DNA from: Brachynemurus nebulosus
Taxonomy: Eukaryota; Arthropoda; Insecta; Neuroptera; Myrmeleontidae
Reading direction: 5' to 3'
Assembly: GCA_035578155.1 (NCBI GenBank)
Contig: JAPWDM010000012.1
Span: 10,174,501-10,238,500 of the forward strand
Length of the DNA stretch: 64,000 nucleotides
This document shows, piece by piece, positions 44,101 through 55,670 of this stretch (within the stretch, counting starts at the first letter, position 1; each line of letters starts with the position of its first letter). The position numbers were made by a program, and so were the translations under genes. The notes beneath the pieces were generated by a model. It was not told where the DNA came from, ran no database searches, and worked only from the letters and a program-made list of their open reading frames with translations.

Positions 44101-47100
44101 AAAATTAGAAATTAAAATATCAAGTAAAACATATCGACGGCTTACTACTAGAACCACTTATGTTTAAAAATGCTACTTTTCAGGAGATACAAAAAACACT
44201 CTAATTTCTTTATTTTTGAAAGTTTGAACTTCGTTTTCGTTTTAAGCATAAAGTTATTTTTTCTTATTATTAAAATAAAATTTTATAATTAAAAACATTA
44301 ATTAATTAAATATATGTAATTTTGTGAGATACGTGGCCATTATGTCAAAATAACTCAGTGTATCTTGATTGTCGCTATCTAGTGATATTTTTTAAATTGA
44401 CCAGGAATAATTAAAATTTAAATATTCTCGGTCGATGTAAGATATCACTAGATGGCAATACTCAAGATACACTGATGAGATATACTAAATTATTTTGATT
44501 GAAATAAATTTAAAAATACGATATGTGATGAGAAAAAAACAACTGAGCACTACTATACCGACTCTTGTATTTGGCTCATATGGTAACATACCATTAAATT
44601 ATTACATAATTTGAAATTTGGAGATACGAGGTTTTGTTATTGTTAATAACTTTCATTCTGATAAATAAAATGAAATTTTTATTAGCCTATCCTCAGTATA
44701 AGATGATTCTGAACATTTAGATCTAATTATCTCAAAACAGTGAAAAATCGACTTACGTGGTTATAGCAGTAAGCCTTCGATATGTTAATATGGGAACTGC
44801 CCAATATGATTATGACATCTGGTGGCCAAAAAAATACTATTCAAAAATACTACCTTAAAGAACATAGTTGTGAAGAAAAAAAAATCGATATTTTTTTTGC
44901 GAATTTCCCCTTAATAAAATTTTTTTGAACTAGATTCAACCCTGTCAAATATTTCACTTAAATATAACCACAGACCTGTGAACATGTTATATTTTATATT
45001 ATAAAGACATATAAATGCATAATTGAAGCAATCTGTTACGACTAAGTTCCGACCTCAATAGTATTCTGTCATATATTAATTGACTCGTATCCGTAGTTAC
45101 ACTTTCAAATAATTATTGTCAAAATATAATATTGATAATAAAATTTTACTTTTTGGAGAAGAAACTGCAAAATTTTGAAAGAAGAAAAGTAGTATTCGCT
45201 TTATTTTCAAAATATGTACGTATACAAATTATGTCCTGCAATAATTATAGTCGCATTTGCTCAAAAATTGACATTATATTATTTCATTAAATTTCACCCG
45301 TCTCACCCTTCTTACCTGCTTCAAGAAAAATACCTAGAAACTGACTTTACGCTTTGTCTAGCAGTATAATCAGTATAATATAATAGTGTTCATTGGTCTG
45401 TGAATATAACATAATTACTGACAGTAGTCAATTTTTGCTTGTATACAGTGGTCAGCCATATTGTTTTTAGTCCTGCCCTCATATCAGTTCCCAATACGGT
45501 ACTTGACTGTATTTAAAATTTGTCTCAAATGTTAAATAATTCTATGCATTATCATTACATACGTCCAATTTTAATGATGAAACATAAAAAGATTTGATAA
45601 CTATTTAGAAATTTTATTTTGAAAATCGCCATTTTTCAACAAATATTCAAATTAGTGAAAACTCGCCATTTCTTGAAAATGACGTAACATTTTGTAGCTA
45701 GATATGTCGATTTTGATAATTTTCATCGATGAGGTGAAATTGTGTTTTCTTTTGAATATTTCTATTAGCTTATATAATAATCGACCAGAATTCAAATAAA
45801 TACTTGCTTTTACTTTTATTTTTTATGAATATAATCAAAGTTTTGAGGTTATAAATATTGACATTGACGTTTAGTTGCTTCAAACTGTGACGTTACTATA
45901 GCGAGGTGTTTTTCCCGCCTTTTTCTCATTTAAAATTGTAGGGTTACTTTTTTTGATGATTTTTTACAGAATCTGTCGAAAATAAAAAAAGCACTTAACT
46001 GACATGGAAAAACAATGCTTTTAGAATATTTTCGTAACTTCAGTCAAGAACCCTATTATACAAATTATGTGCGGGTTACTAGATTTTAAATCGCCAGTTC
46101 GAAGTGTACGTGCATTTTTACTTGATATAGCTTCTAATTTCCGCCACTAGAGGCGCGAGTGAGAATCTGCGTCGCCAATTGCGTGCAATAAAAAGTCTAG
46201 TTTATTTGTATATTAAAAAAAAAATTGTTAGTGTAAAATAATCGAAGAAAATTATTGCTTTTTTAAAGAAATTTATTTTGAGAAAAAACTAAATTACATC
46301 CCAAAAAACTTAATAGGTAATAATTTTAGTATAAACAGGCTTACAAATGGTATAGTTTGACTAATAAATCCACAAAGTAAAGAGCAAAAAATTAAAAAAA
46401 AAATTATTTATTTTGAAAATTTATTAGACAAACTATAGTTGACGCAGATTTAATTTACAAGTTACCTGTTCAATATATTTCAAAAATATATTTCGAAAAT
46501 CGAATTTTTTAGCTTCCAGTATGTTCCAAGGTTCCTACAGTGTTTTGACACTATTTTTAAAAATAGTTATTTATGTGTGTTTGTCGGCTCGTACGTATGG
46601 AAATATTTTTTTATTACTCATGCGAGAGAAGTACTAACTTGGCGGACACATTTTTGTACGCAAAATTGCTGTTTGACCACTGTACTCGTCCCACATGCTT
46701 TTTTGCGTGCGAAAAGTATACTTTCCACACGCAAATTGACAATAAAACACGCAAAATTAATCAAAACACGCAAAGCCGCCTCTTGATTTTTCATTTAATA
46801 AATAATTCATAATTATTTCTATAGAAACCACCAACAAAGTAATTTAAACAATATTTAATTCAGAAAAAAAAGACAGACACTCAAAAATATTATTTTAAAA
46901 AGTAATAAAAAATAATAATAATAATAGAAAAAAGTATGTGAAATTCGTAATAAAAATTAGTATGTACAACTTGTGCTGGATTGTCAATTGTCCACTCGAA
47001 CGAATGAGCGCACTCACTACGATCATGCGCACAATTTCGCTCTTGTGAGCAATCGACAATTTCCCGCCCTTATTGCACAATATACTATTTCCTACACGAT

Positions 47101-50100
47101 ATTTCGCGAACAATGACATCAACTTCATTATCAATCGAAGTGTATTAATATCAGTATGACCTGAAAGAAATTTGATCAGATTCGGTCCAGCCGTATTTTT
47201 CTCAGTAAACTGGGAAGTTGATCGTGTGGACGTCAGTAGTCACAAATGACCTTCAGTATTAAACGCAACCCACAGCCTGTTGGTTGTAAGGCATTGTATT
47301 ATTTTCAGTGTAAATAAAGTTTATTATGTTGACAGCTCGTTAGTACCACTTTTGATCGATAAGTTACCAGAAAAGTTAATGTTATTTTTCGCCATGTTGG
47401 TAAACAGAACTTTTCCCCACATTTATAAGTTAAATCTGCGTCGATTGTACAGGCTGGACAATTTGAGAGTTGGCACTTTTATTATGAGCAAATTATTGAC
47501 TTGCGTTATTAAAATATCGTATGTTTCGATATCGATTGAATTTAGCGTTGGATATCTTTCGAATGTATCTGTTTTATGAATGTCGTAACTTTTTTTCAGT
47601 TAGACGAATATTTTAGGTATAAAAGAAATGTCAACTCTCAGATTACTCACCCTGTATAAATAAATTTTATCTTAAATGTAAGTAAAATATATTTCTACTT
47701 TAATATTTAGGTCATATTGATCAGTTACCCGTTAGCAATAATTATATTGAAAATTATTTTTTTATTGTAGAAGTAATAATCAAGATAAAAGTATTGTTCT
47801 GATAAGTGCGCATGCTTTAGATTTAAAAAAAGATGTTTATTTTATATACCAAACTATTTTTTTTTAAATAAATGCAATCAATTAAAAAGATTTTTTTATT
47901 TTATTTTACTATTTATAGGTTTAATAGTAAAATTGGCTACTAAAGTAATTTTGTGTTTTGATGTGACGCTAGCGCTTTAGTGGTCAATAAAACAATTACA
48001 TGGTTACCATTGTACAGGTGAATAATTCGATGATTCGAATGACGCCATTTTGAATTGAAGTAAGGTGAAACCATTTGCACAGTAATCCAAGTAGGTTAAA
48101 ATAGTTGAAAATGAGTTCATTTACTTACGAATAATTCAGGTATTTTCCAAGTAGAACGTAGAAAGAATTTCTATTTAAATTTTAAAAAAGATAAAATTGG
48201 ACTAATTTTTAAAAATGATTCTTTTCGATTTCAGAATAAGTGTTATCAAAAGGATGGTACACCTATGGGTGATACTCTATCTCCAATAATAGCCTTCTTT
48301 GTAATATATTTCATTTATGTGAAAACACATAATGAAGGTTTTTTTTATAGATGTCAGCACCAGAAATAACTTTAAATAATTGTAATTTATCATCACAGCT
48401 GAATCTTTTTTATGCGGTGAATAGGGACGATAAAAGGTTTATTAAAGGTAAAAAAAGTTTCATAGAAAATACATAAAACGCTCAAAACTTCACGATTTCC
48501 TTAAAAGTTGCTTTTCTAAATAAGATAAAGCATTAATTTACATATGCGAACATTTCATTTTTTATTATATTATAAAAATTGTGATAAATACATCTGTAAA
48601 AAAACTTAATGATGCAATAACTTAATTTCTATGAACAGATTAAAGCGACATCTTGCAATAACGTCAAGTAAAATCAGTATAAAAGACAAAAGAAATTAAA
48701 CTGACATGTTACAATCATTTAAGCAATCATGGCCATCATGTAATCCAAGAGTGGCCTAATGATAGGCATTTAAATGGTTGAAACATGTCAGTTTGACTTC
48801 TTTTGTCTTTTATACTGATTTTACTTGACGTTATTGCAGGATGACACTTTAAGGTACCATCACAATGTGATCGGTCGAAAAATAGTCAATTTTCACAATT
48901 TTTTTTTTTATTACTCATGCGGGAGAAGTACTAACTTGGCGCACACATTTCTGTACGCAAAACAGCTGTTTGCCCACTGTACTCTTCCCGCATACTTTTT
49001 TGCGTGTGGAAAGTAACTTTCCACACGCAAATTGACAATAAAACACGCAAAATTTAATCAAAACACGCAAAGCCGCCTCCTAATTTTTCATTTAATAAAT
49101 ATTTCATAATTATTTCTATAGAAACCACCAACAAAGTAATTTAAACGATAATTAATTCAGAAAAAAAAGACGAACACTTAAAAATATTATTTTAAAAAAG
49201 TAATAGAAATGTCAAAAATAGTGAGAATAATAGAAAAAAGTATGTAAAATTCGTAATAAAAAATAGTATGTGCAACTCGTGCGGGATTGTCGATTGCCCC
49301 ATTCAAGCGAATGAGCGCACTCACTACGTTCGTGCGCTCAACTTCGCTTTCGTGGGCAATCAACAATTTCCCGCACTTATTGCACAATATACTATTTTCG
49401 AATGGATAGGATGGGGTAATTGGAATGATTTTTTTTTTTTTTATGATTAATACCACTATTTAACAATACAAAAATATTTTTTTATTCATTTTTATTATTT
49501 TTTTAAAATTATTATAATTTTTTGAAAAAAGTGTCTTTAAAAAAGGAAGGAAATCGGTGCCCATGATTGCGGCTGCAGTTTTCATTTGGAAAAAAATTAA
49601 ATAGATTTTCAATCTGTAGGTAAGCCGCTATGTACCTATGGGAGCTTTTTTCTTTTTTGAAATTTGAAAAAATGGCGGCGGTTTGAATAAAAAGTACAAA
49701 ATTTTTTATAGTTTTCCGTGTGGAAAATAGGAAGATTTCAAAAAAAAAGCTCCCATAGGTACATAGCGGCTTATCTACAGATTGATAATCTATTTGATTT
49801 TATTTTTTCAATTAAAAACTGCGGCCGGAATCGTGGGCACCGATTTCCGCCCTTTTTTAAAGACACTTTTCAAAAAATTATAATAATTATAAAAAATAAA
49901 TAAAAATAAATAAATTGACTATTTTTTGGCCGATCACACTGTGATAGTACCTTAATCTGTTCATAGAAATTTTGTACATATATCTCACCTGCAGTTGAAT
50001 TTTCAATGCAATAACTTATCTTCTTATGCAATGTACTGATTAAATACCTAAAAACCATCAATAATTAATTTTATAAAAGTAAATGATTATAATTAATGTT

Positions 50101-52412
50101 TAAGTTTCTTACTTTCTCCAGCTTTTGATTCATATTATGCACTTTAATGGTCATTTTTTTTTTTAAATCGCATAAAAAAGGTTCAGTTGTAGAAAATAAT
50201 ATTTTTTTTGATAGATTAAGTTTGACATTTGCTTAAAACTGAAATTCCTTTCATATTTCATTTGTTTAGATCATCATAGAACCGGTATACGAATCAGTAC
50301 ACGACGAAGACAATGAAGACGACGACAATGAACCGCCACCGTTGCCACCGCCACGTGGAGAAAGTCTAGGACGATCGCCATTTGTCAATAAACCGCTTCC
50401 AACCATTCCAGTTAGTGCATCAATGAATGATATCATGTACAACGAACAGGAACGCACGGCCGACATTATAAATAGCAATGTCACGGAGAATAATACGTCA
50501 ACGGAACAGTCGTTGCTTAACGGGCCACCAAATCGGCCGTTACCGGGTGTTCCACAATCGGAACAGGATAATTCTAGTTCAGAGGATGATGAGGAGGAGG
50601 AGAGTGAGGCTGTAGAACAATTTGTAGAGGCACATGGTGATGATGACACGTAAGTTGAATAATTTCTGAATTTTATTTTATTTATTCTTCAATATACAGG
50701 GTGTTTAAGATATATCCGACAGAATTTTTAAGTATATCAAATTAATCTTACGTTATGGTATTCCATTCTGCAGCGCCCGCTCTAGCGTTTACGCCGCCCC
50801 GGGCAAAAGGGAATAATTCCGCTCCTGTACAAAATGAGTGACCTTTTTTCTTTTTTTTTTTGGTCGCTGGGTGTGAAAATCGCGCCCTCTTTTTTTTACA
50901 TCACTTGTAAAATAGCCACCCTTTTTTACAAAAATTTACAAAATTACCGCCATTAAAATTTGCCGCCCCGGGCAAATGCCCGGTTTGCCCGCCCTTGGAG
51001 TGGGCCCTGTATTCTGGTACTGAAGGTCATAACCGATAATGATAAAGCTCTCAACTGGTACACTATTTTGACAGTTAACACATTTTACATGGAATCATTG
51101 ACGCCCTACGATGTGGTGTATGAGTTAGCAAGGTTTCACTTGATGTCTTATGACGTCAGTGATCGTCAAGGTGTCACAAATATGACAGTGGGGTATTGCT
51201 AGTATCAAGAAAAAACAATTAAAACAATTTTTAATGAAAATTTATATTAAAAAACAACAATTTATTATACCAATTCATCAAAAAAGTAATTTGAAACGGG
51301 TTATGACGTCACGTTCTTTTATACTTCAACACTATCGCCACTAGGATCGCTACTTTAAATATTGATTATCGAAAATAACTTTGGAAATTAAACCAAACTT
51401 AATATTAATCCTTCCCCGCAAAGAAATCAACAATTTATTTTCCTAGTTGCGGGAAAAATATAGTTTTTTTTCTTAGTTACAAAAGACCTGTTGCTATTTA
51501 GAGAATGTGACGTATTTGACATCTAAGGAACATTTTCGCGCATTTAAGAATAATTTTTCCGAACGATTTTCGACTTTGTTTTTTAAAATGAAAAATATGA
51601 TATACTTTTAAAATAGTTTTTCAAAATCAATCAAATATCCTATTGTTTCGAACATTAATTGTTCATTTTCAAACAAGGTACATGGGCGGATTTGTTGAAA
51701 CATTTGTTTCTTATTCAAAAGCTAAAATTTTAATTTTTTGAATTATCTCTTAGATTTTCCCTCTTAACATTTTTTATCCCCCAAACGCGCTTTATTTCCA
51801 CCATTTTTACTGACGGAATATTTCCTAAATACCCGATATTTCACTACTGGCGACGCACAGATTCTCACTCACGCTTCTAGTGGTAAAATTAGAACTAGTA
51901 TCAAGTAAAAATATACATGTATGTTTAATTGGTGATATAAAATCTAGTAATCCGCACATAATTTGTATAATACATATTTCTATTAACAATTAAACGTATA
52001 GAAAAAATTTTACTTGATACAGCTTCTAATTTAAAAAACCAGAGGCGCCGCGTAATCTTTGCGTCGCCACTAACTCGTGTATAATGTTTTAACTTGTTTT
52101 TATTTTCTTGGAATGGTCTGAACGTTGAACACTATTTGAATAATTACGTATTTATCAAACCATCATATTTCATCAAAAAAACACTAATATTAAATTTTAT
52201 AATTTAGGAACACATCGTTACTGAAACAACGAAAACGTATTGAACGTCAAGAGAAACTCGCGGCAAAAGTGCAAGAAATCAAACGAAAGCAACGCTCATC
52301 GGAAAGCTGGGAAAATGTTAAAAGGTCTCTGTATAGACCAATCACGATTGGTCTTTGTGTTGTTTGTATTTTAGGAGGGGGCGCTCTGATCTATGCATAC
52401 TATAAAGGGTGA
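41102..52412 (+). CDS. Ptp61F: Non-receptor protein tyrosine phosphatase, PTP1B/Ptp61F type (7 exons)
   Basis: Joined exons 41102-41179, 41250-41411, 43148-43410, 43473-43698, 43760-43930, 50270-50649 and 52208-52412 keep one frame of 494 residues; every intron is GT-AG. The catalytic domain (about residues 1-295) has the pTyr-recognition NRYRDV, the WPDFGVP loop with the general acid Asp, the signature [10 protein letters not shown] with nucleophile Cys and Arg, and the [11 protein letters not shown] loop. Then follow a proline-rich stretch ([16 protein letters not shown]; in Drosophila such sites bind the SH3 adaptor Dock), an acidic [12 protein letters not shown] run, a basic coiled segment and a C-terminal hydrophobic anchor ([20 protein letters not shown]) expected to hold it on the ER face, as in PTP1B. 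Known roles include damping of insulin and JAK/STAT signalling. Intron 5 (6.3 kb) separates catalytic and regulatory parts. Read-through of the exon 5 donor would end at 44017 with 28 extra residues and no tail. An alternative last exon, as in the fly, was not identified. Confidence 0.93.
41250..41411 (+). CDS. Ptp61F: Ptp61F exon 2
   Basis: 54 codons after acceptor TTTGTAG, with [13 protein letters not shown] (pTyr loop; the Tyr stacks on substrate phosphotyrosine) and DYINANLVK, then AAG|GTAATA. Phase 0. Confidence 0.93.
41810..42290 (-). mobile_element. M480 MITE, copy 2 (inverted), in Ptp61F intron 2
   Basis: Inverse of 5264-5732: AATAGTATATTGTGCAATAA at the left, CTTCTCCCACATGAATAATA at the right. 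Lies in the loop of the intron 2 inverted repeat. Confidence 0.75.
42345..42890 (+). repeat. Tandem-like copies with short TTAGG runs in intron 2
   Basis: GACAATATACTTCGACTTTG followed by ATATAAAAACTAGGTGGT recurs four to five times, joined by (GGTTA)-type runs such as GGTTAGATTAGGTTAGGTTA. Units of ~80 bp, irregular spacing. Confidence 0.65.
43148..43410 (+). CDS. Ptp61F: Ptp61F exon 3
   Basis: Starts [18 protein letters not shown] after AATTTAG, includes HFWLMVWEQ and KCHCYWPE, all PTP-domain conserved, and stops two bases into a Lys codon at CAA|GTGAGT. Confidence 0.95.
43473..43698 (+). CDS. Ptp61F: Ptp61F exon 4 (catalytic centre)
   Basis: Completes the Lys codon and carries [14 protein letters not shown] and [18 protein letters not shown], i.e. 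general acid and nucleophile in one exon. Donor CTT|GTAAGT, phase 0. Confidence 0.96.
43760..43930 (+). CDS. Ptp61F: Ptp61F exon 5
   Basis: Starts IEKYG after TTTCCAG, includes [20 protein letters not shown] (Q loop). Donor GAG|GTATTA is weaker than the others, so intron retention with a stop at 44015-44017 is conceivable. Confidence 0.9.
44356..44474. mobile_element. 119-bp inverted-repeat MITE in intron 5
   Basis: CAGTGTATCTTGATTGTCGC and its near complement (ending CAAGATACACTG) form ~35-bp arms around a ~50-bp loop. Non-coding. Confidence 0.65.
44475..46605. other. Intron 5 of Ptp61F, no exon seen
   Basis: A/T-rich. 46085-46190 carries TGATATAGCTTCTAATTTCC and CGCCACTAGAGGCGC, related to the MITE at 51848-52069. 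No alternative terminal exon could be supported. Confidence 0.4.
46606..47089 (+). mobile_element. M480 MITE, copy 3, in Ptp61F intron 5
   Basis: From TTATTACTCATGCGAGAGAA to TTGCACAATATACTATTT, same layout as copy 1 with the palindromic last ~130 bp. Retains the ACACGCAAAATTAATCAAA segment that copy 1 lacks. Confidence 0.75.
47090..48622. other. Intron 5 of Ptp61F, no exon seen
   Basis: Contains a 99-residue open frame at 47280-47579 without convincing similarity and A/T-rich sequence. No splice-bounded coding block was found. Confidence 0.4.
48640..48852. mobile_element. TTAA MITE with ~70-bp inverted arms
   Basis: TTAA-AGCGACATCTTGCAATAACG at the left and CGTTATTGCAGGATGACACT-TTAA at the right. 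The arms stay complementary through TCAGTATAAAAGACAAAAGA. The matching arm of the host fold-back confirms TTAA as the target. Confidence 0.8.
48905..49396 (+). mobile_element. M480 MITE, copy 4, in Ptp61F intron 5
   Basis: From TTATTACTCATGCGGGAGAA to TTGCACAATATACTATTTT, nearly colinear with copies 1 and 3. Confidence 0.75.
50270..50649 (+). CDS. Ptp61F: Ptp61F exon 6 (proline-rich and acidic tail)
   Basis: After TTTGTTTAG, begins [17 protein letters not shown]; has two proline-rich motifs, RPLPGVP and a Glu/Asp-rich run. Higher G/C and codon order than the surrounding introns. Donor CAC|GTAAGT, leaving two bases of a Thr codon. Confidence 0.9.
50771..51009. mobile_element. hAT-like MITE in Ptp61F intron 6
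   Basis: CAGCGCCCGCTC at the left and GAGTGGGCCCTG at the right, with GCCGCCCCGGGCA on both subterminal sides. ATTCTG borders it on both sides as part of an imperfect 7-8 bp duplication. G/C-rich against the intron. Confidence 0.65.
51010..52207. other. Intron 6 of Ptp61F with an inverted-repeat MITE at 51848-52069
   Basis: The MITE has TGGCGACGCA / TGCGTCGCCA ends and TAGTGGTAAAATTAGAA-type inner repeats, also seen at 44090-44150 and 46085-46190. The rest is A/T-rich. No exon. Confidence 0.5.
52208..52412 (+). CDS. Ptp61F: Ptp61F exon 7 (membrane anchor)
   Basis: Completes the Thr codon; a basic [20 protein letters not shown] helix is followed by [12 protein letters not shown] and a ~20-residue hydrophobic segment, then YYKG and TGA 52410-52412. 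Frame and tail-anchor layout match the membrane form of the fly enzyme. Confidence 0.9.
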
Positions 52413-52535
52413 AGAAAATATCACTATTTTAATTAATACACATAAAAGAAAAAAAACATTTTATACGTTCAATGGTCGTTTTAATCGCCCACTGTGCGTT
52501 TTCGATTATTGAACGTAATATATATTATACAGTGT

Positions 52536-52596
52536 GTTTAAGGTTGTATGAAGCACTGTTCAGAAAAATGTGCGGTTGCTTCGTATAATCTTGAAC
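52536..52596. repeat. Hairpin 124 bp after the Ptp61F stop codon
   Basis: GTTTAAGGTTGTATGAAGCA and TGCTTCGTATAATCTTGAAC form a 20-bp stem with G-U-type mismatches and a 21-nt loop. The sequence is related to the hairpin at 53325-53380. Probably in the 3' UTR. Confidence 0.6.
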
Positions 52597-53324
52597 ATAT
52601 TATATATACCGGTGTTCTAGTTAGTAAAAATTTATTATAGAACTGACTTCGAAATTAAACTGTAAAATCCCTGGAATGCATTTTTTTTTTATTTTTTACG
52701 TCAAAATTTCGATATAGTGCTATTTTTGCATTTATTTTGATTGTGTTATTACTGTATTAGTCTGAATTTTTTTTTTTAGCAAAATGTATGCGTTTTAAGA
52801 TGAAATACAAGAGCGATAACTTTAGTTACTAGTTGATTAATTAAATAATTAATTTATCGATCATGTTTAAACTTGTATGTGCGCATTGAAGTCAATACAT
52901 TTATTGAAGTACAGCGCAACTTCCGTGAGTCGGAAAATTTGATAATATTCGCGTCAGACTAATACCGTACACATAATGGTTACGATTACGCTTTAAATTT
53001 GTAGCGAAAATTCATTTTTTCATTATAAAAGAAAAATATACTTTTTTTTTGGTAATTTCAAATCATTTTAAATAAGTACAGGTAACACCCGATTTATACG
53101 TAATGAAAAATGTGAGCAGTATTAAGAGAGCAGAAAATGGATCGGATAAAATGTTTATAAATTTTCTTTCTTCTACGAAAGTTGTCTTTTTAGATTGATC
53201 TCACAGATGGCGTTCCTAAAAAAGTAAGTGGACCAGTGCAGATATGGTAGTGATCTCATTTATGTTTCCTCGTTCGAATTGAACAGTTTATTAAGTTTCC
53301 GCACATTCCACCGTTTCTTTTTAT

Positions 53325-53380
53325 GCGTTCAAGGTCATATGAAGCAGTATATGGCAAGTGCTTCATATGACCTTGAACGC
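53325..53380. repeat. Perfect 22-bp inverted repeat hairpin
   Basis: GCGTTCAAGGTCATATGAAG (plus CA) and its exact complement are separated by 12 nt. No mismatches. Confidence 0.85.
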
Positions 53381-54387
53381 TTTATTTGATTAATAGGTAT
53401 TCTCTTTGGTACGGGTTTTTCATAAACGTACCAGAACATGTTACATGCAATAATTTTTATTTTAATATTTAAAAAAAAAAAAAATAGTTTAAATTAGTAC
53501 TTTTAAGGGGGCGATCAGTTTTGGTTTAAGGGTATATCGTTTGGTTTAGAATTTTTAAAAATCAATTTTTCGTTTATAAAAATCAGACCAGAGCGTACCC
53601 TTAAGTTATAAATTTGCCTCGAAATTAAAAGTTATTTGTATATAAAAATTAATTTTCCCAAAAATTTGGTGTTTTTAATGATTTCCAGTGATAATTGAGC
53701 TTTTTTGGAATCACAGATTTCGGTCATTTTTAAGTATGTTGTAGTATTAGGTCTCCTTAGTAACACGTTAACGGGATTTTATGCAACGGTTTCTAGTTGC
53801 TAAGAAAATCGAGCTCATAATTTAGGTTATATGTAGTTTGTGCGCACATTAATAGTACTGCAGCTGTTAATTTTCACGAGGAACCTGGGATCGAATCCTA
53901 CTCAGAGCAACAATTTTTTTTTTATTCATAAACCACAACAGAACATTTGGATTAATTTTGGATTCAAAGTCGTTACATAAAATTCCGCAAATCTGTTACT
54001 TCGGGGCGCTAATATTTCCATGTTATGGACTCCTTATATCTCAGAGTTTTGATTATACTTAAGTGAAAGCGCCTTAAATTGTATATGCGCACAAAATCAA
54101 CAATCGATTTAGTTATTAGTTGATTGATTATCAATTTGTCGATAATGTTTAAACTTGTACATGCGCATTGAAGTCAATACATTTTTTGATGAATATGTTC
54201 AGTATTACTTAGAAAATTTTTTCATGATTTTTCTATTGGGATGGGGAATTAGCTTCGCACAAGTCATCTTAGACCATTGAAAATTCTCTGATGTGATAAT
54301 TGAGGCCTGGAAGGTTGAAGAATCGTAAGTCAGTTAGTATAATATCTTAAAACTATTATTTTTAAGGGTTGGACTGAGAATTTATTG
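53381..54387. other. No gene seen
   Basis: A/T-rich; may include distal 3' UTR. A lone B-box-like GGGATCGAATCCT at about 53888 has no partner A box. Confidence 0.35.
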
Positions 54388-54556
54388 TTAAGGGTCCGTC
54401 CACACGACACAAGCTTTACCACCGACTTACTTGCGCAAACCAGTTTGTGCAAGTAAACATGTACGTATGGACGGGAAAAAACGTAGCGACTTACTTGCAC
54501 AAACCTGGTTTGCGCAGGTAAGTCGGTGGTAAAGCTTGAGCGTGTGGACGGGCCCT
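54388..54556. mobile_element. MITE with GGGTCCGTCCACACG ends
   Basis: TTAAGGGTCCGTCCACACG at the left and CGTGTGGACGGGCCCTAAA at the right; inner arms CAAGCTTTACCACCGACTTA are complementary. The TTAA on the right has decayed to TAAA. Confidence 0.75.
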
Positions 54557-55670
54557 AAAATGCACTTTTTTTCACAATTTGGAGCAATAAACTGAGCAGA
54601 CCATACGTTTTTATGCTTGACAATAAATTTTAGTACAAGAATATTTGAGATATTTTTAAAGATAGTTAAGAAAAAATATTTTATTAGTGATGGAATAATT
54701 CGAATTGAATGAATTATGGTTGTTGATTTTTTTGAATAAATAATACGTTTATGTGTCGTTTTTGTTAGTTCCAACTTCGTCTGTACGAAATATGAAAGTG
54801 GGAGACCGTATTATTAGGTACATACAAGCAAATAGTTGATAAATAATTCGAATTATATATCATTCGATTGTTTAAATCACTCATAGTTCGAGAATTATGC
54901 CCATCACTACATTTTATATAGTAGCTACAAGATATTACCGAGTCTTGTTCACATTTTCGCATTCTATTTTAGCTTGTAGTTTAGACAAAGTAACTGAATT
55001 AGTAATAAAAATTTTCGGGCAATTTCCCAGTATGCGTGAATACGATATTTTTTGACTCTTTTTTGTAATGAATGTAAATTTTTGAGAAAACCAAACGTGT
55101 CCGAGGATTTTAATGCCTATTTACGTTCAACTTAGGCCTAAATAAACCTAAAACTCAAAAAATTTCCAAAAAATATTATGTCCACGCATATTGAGAAGTA
55201 GCCCGTAAACAAGCAAGAAGTGCACTATATCAAATCACTATTCGCAGTTTCGAATATATAATTTCGTTCTTTATCCTACCAGATAACACTTAAAACACCA
55301 ATTATTATACAAATTATTTAAAATGCCACAATCGAACGTGTTTACACGCGCCTGGCTTAAGTGACACACAAATGATTTAAGTGTTAACTGACAACTTACT
55401 TCTGTGATATATTTTTGGTTCGAACAATTAAACTGGAGTTAAACTTTTTCGATACATTTAAAAATGGATATGTTTTTAACAAGGGAACTATCAAACTTGG
55501 GAATCATGGGTTTGAGAGAAATTGACACAGATTGGAGAGTAGGTCCCCCTTAGTACTCGTGTAACAATAATTTAGATCAGGGGGGTTTCGTTTAGCAATT
55601 AAATACCCGAAAAGTTACGAAAAACATGTACCTTATGTATAGGTTAGTTTTTTAGTTAGTCTACTACATA
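54557..55670. other. No gene seen
   Basis: Open frames of up to 115 residues on the minus strand (54427-54774) start in the preceding MITE and have no domain. A/T-rich remainder. Confidence 0.35.

Larger units (their letters stand above)
48623..49973. mobile_element. Fold-back element in intron 5 with two nested MITEs
   Basis: Outer ends AATTTCTATGAACAGATTAA and its inverse match, continue with AAGGTACYATCACA and GATCGGYCRAAAAATAGTCA, and further inward with the pair around CCATAGGTACATAGCGGCTT (49640-49660 / 49755-49775). Removing the TTAA MITE (48640-48852) and the M480 copy (48905-49396), both in the left arm, restores one continuous arm of roughly 250-300 bp with a ~80-bp loop. Confidence 0.7.

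Noticed and set aside
47280..47579. 99-residue frame in Ptp61F intron 5
   Set aside because: A segment [10 protein letters not shown] faintly recalls Pao-type retroelement proteins, but there is no other motif and no flanking element structure, so it is not called.
50266..50649. 127-residue Ser-rich frame on the minus strand
   Set aside because: It is the antisense of Ptp61F exon 6, whose plus-strand frame is splice-bounded and continues the phosphatase.
53870..53905. Possible tRNA: GGGATCGAATCCT
   Set aside because: Only a B-box-like match. No A box, anticodon stem or acceptor pairing was found at the needed spacing.
54427..54774. 115-residue minus-strand frame
   Set aside because: Begins and ends in MITE and A/T-rich sequence; no domain and no conserved neighbour.
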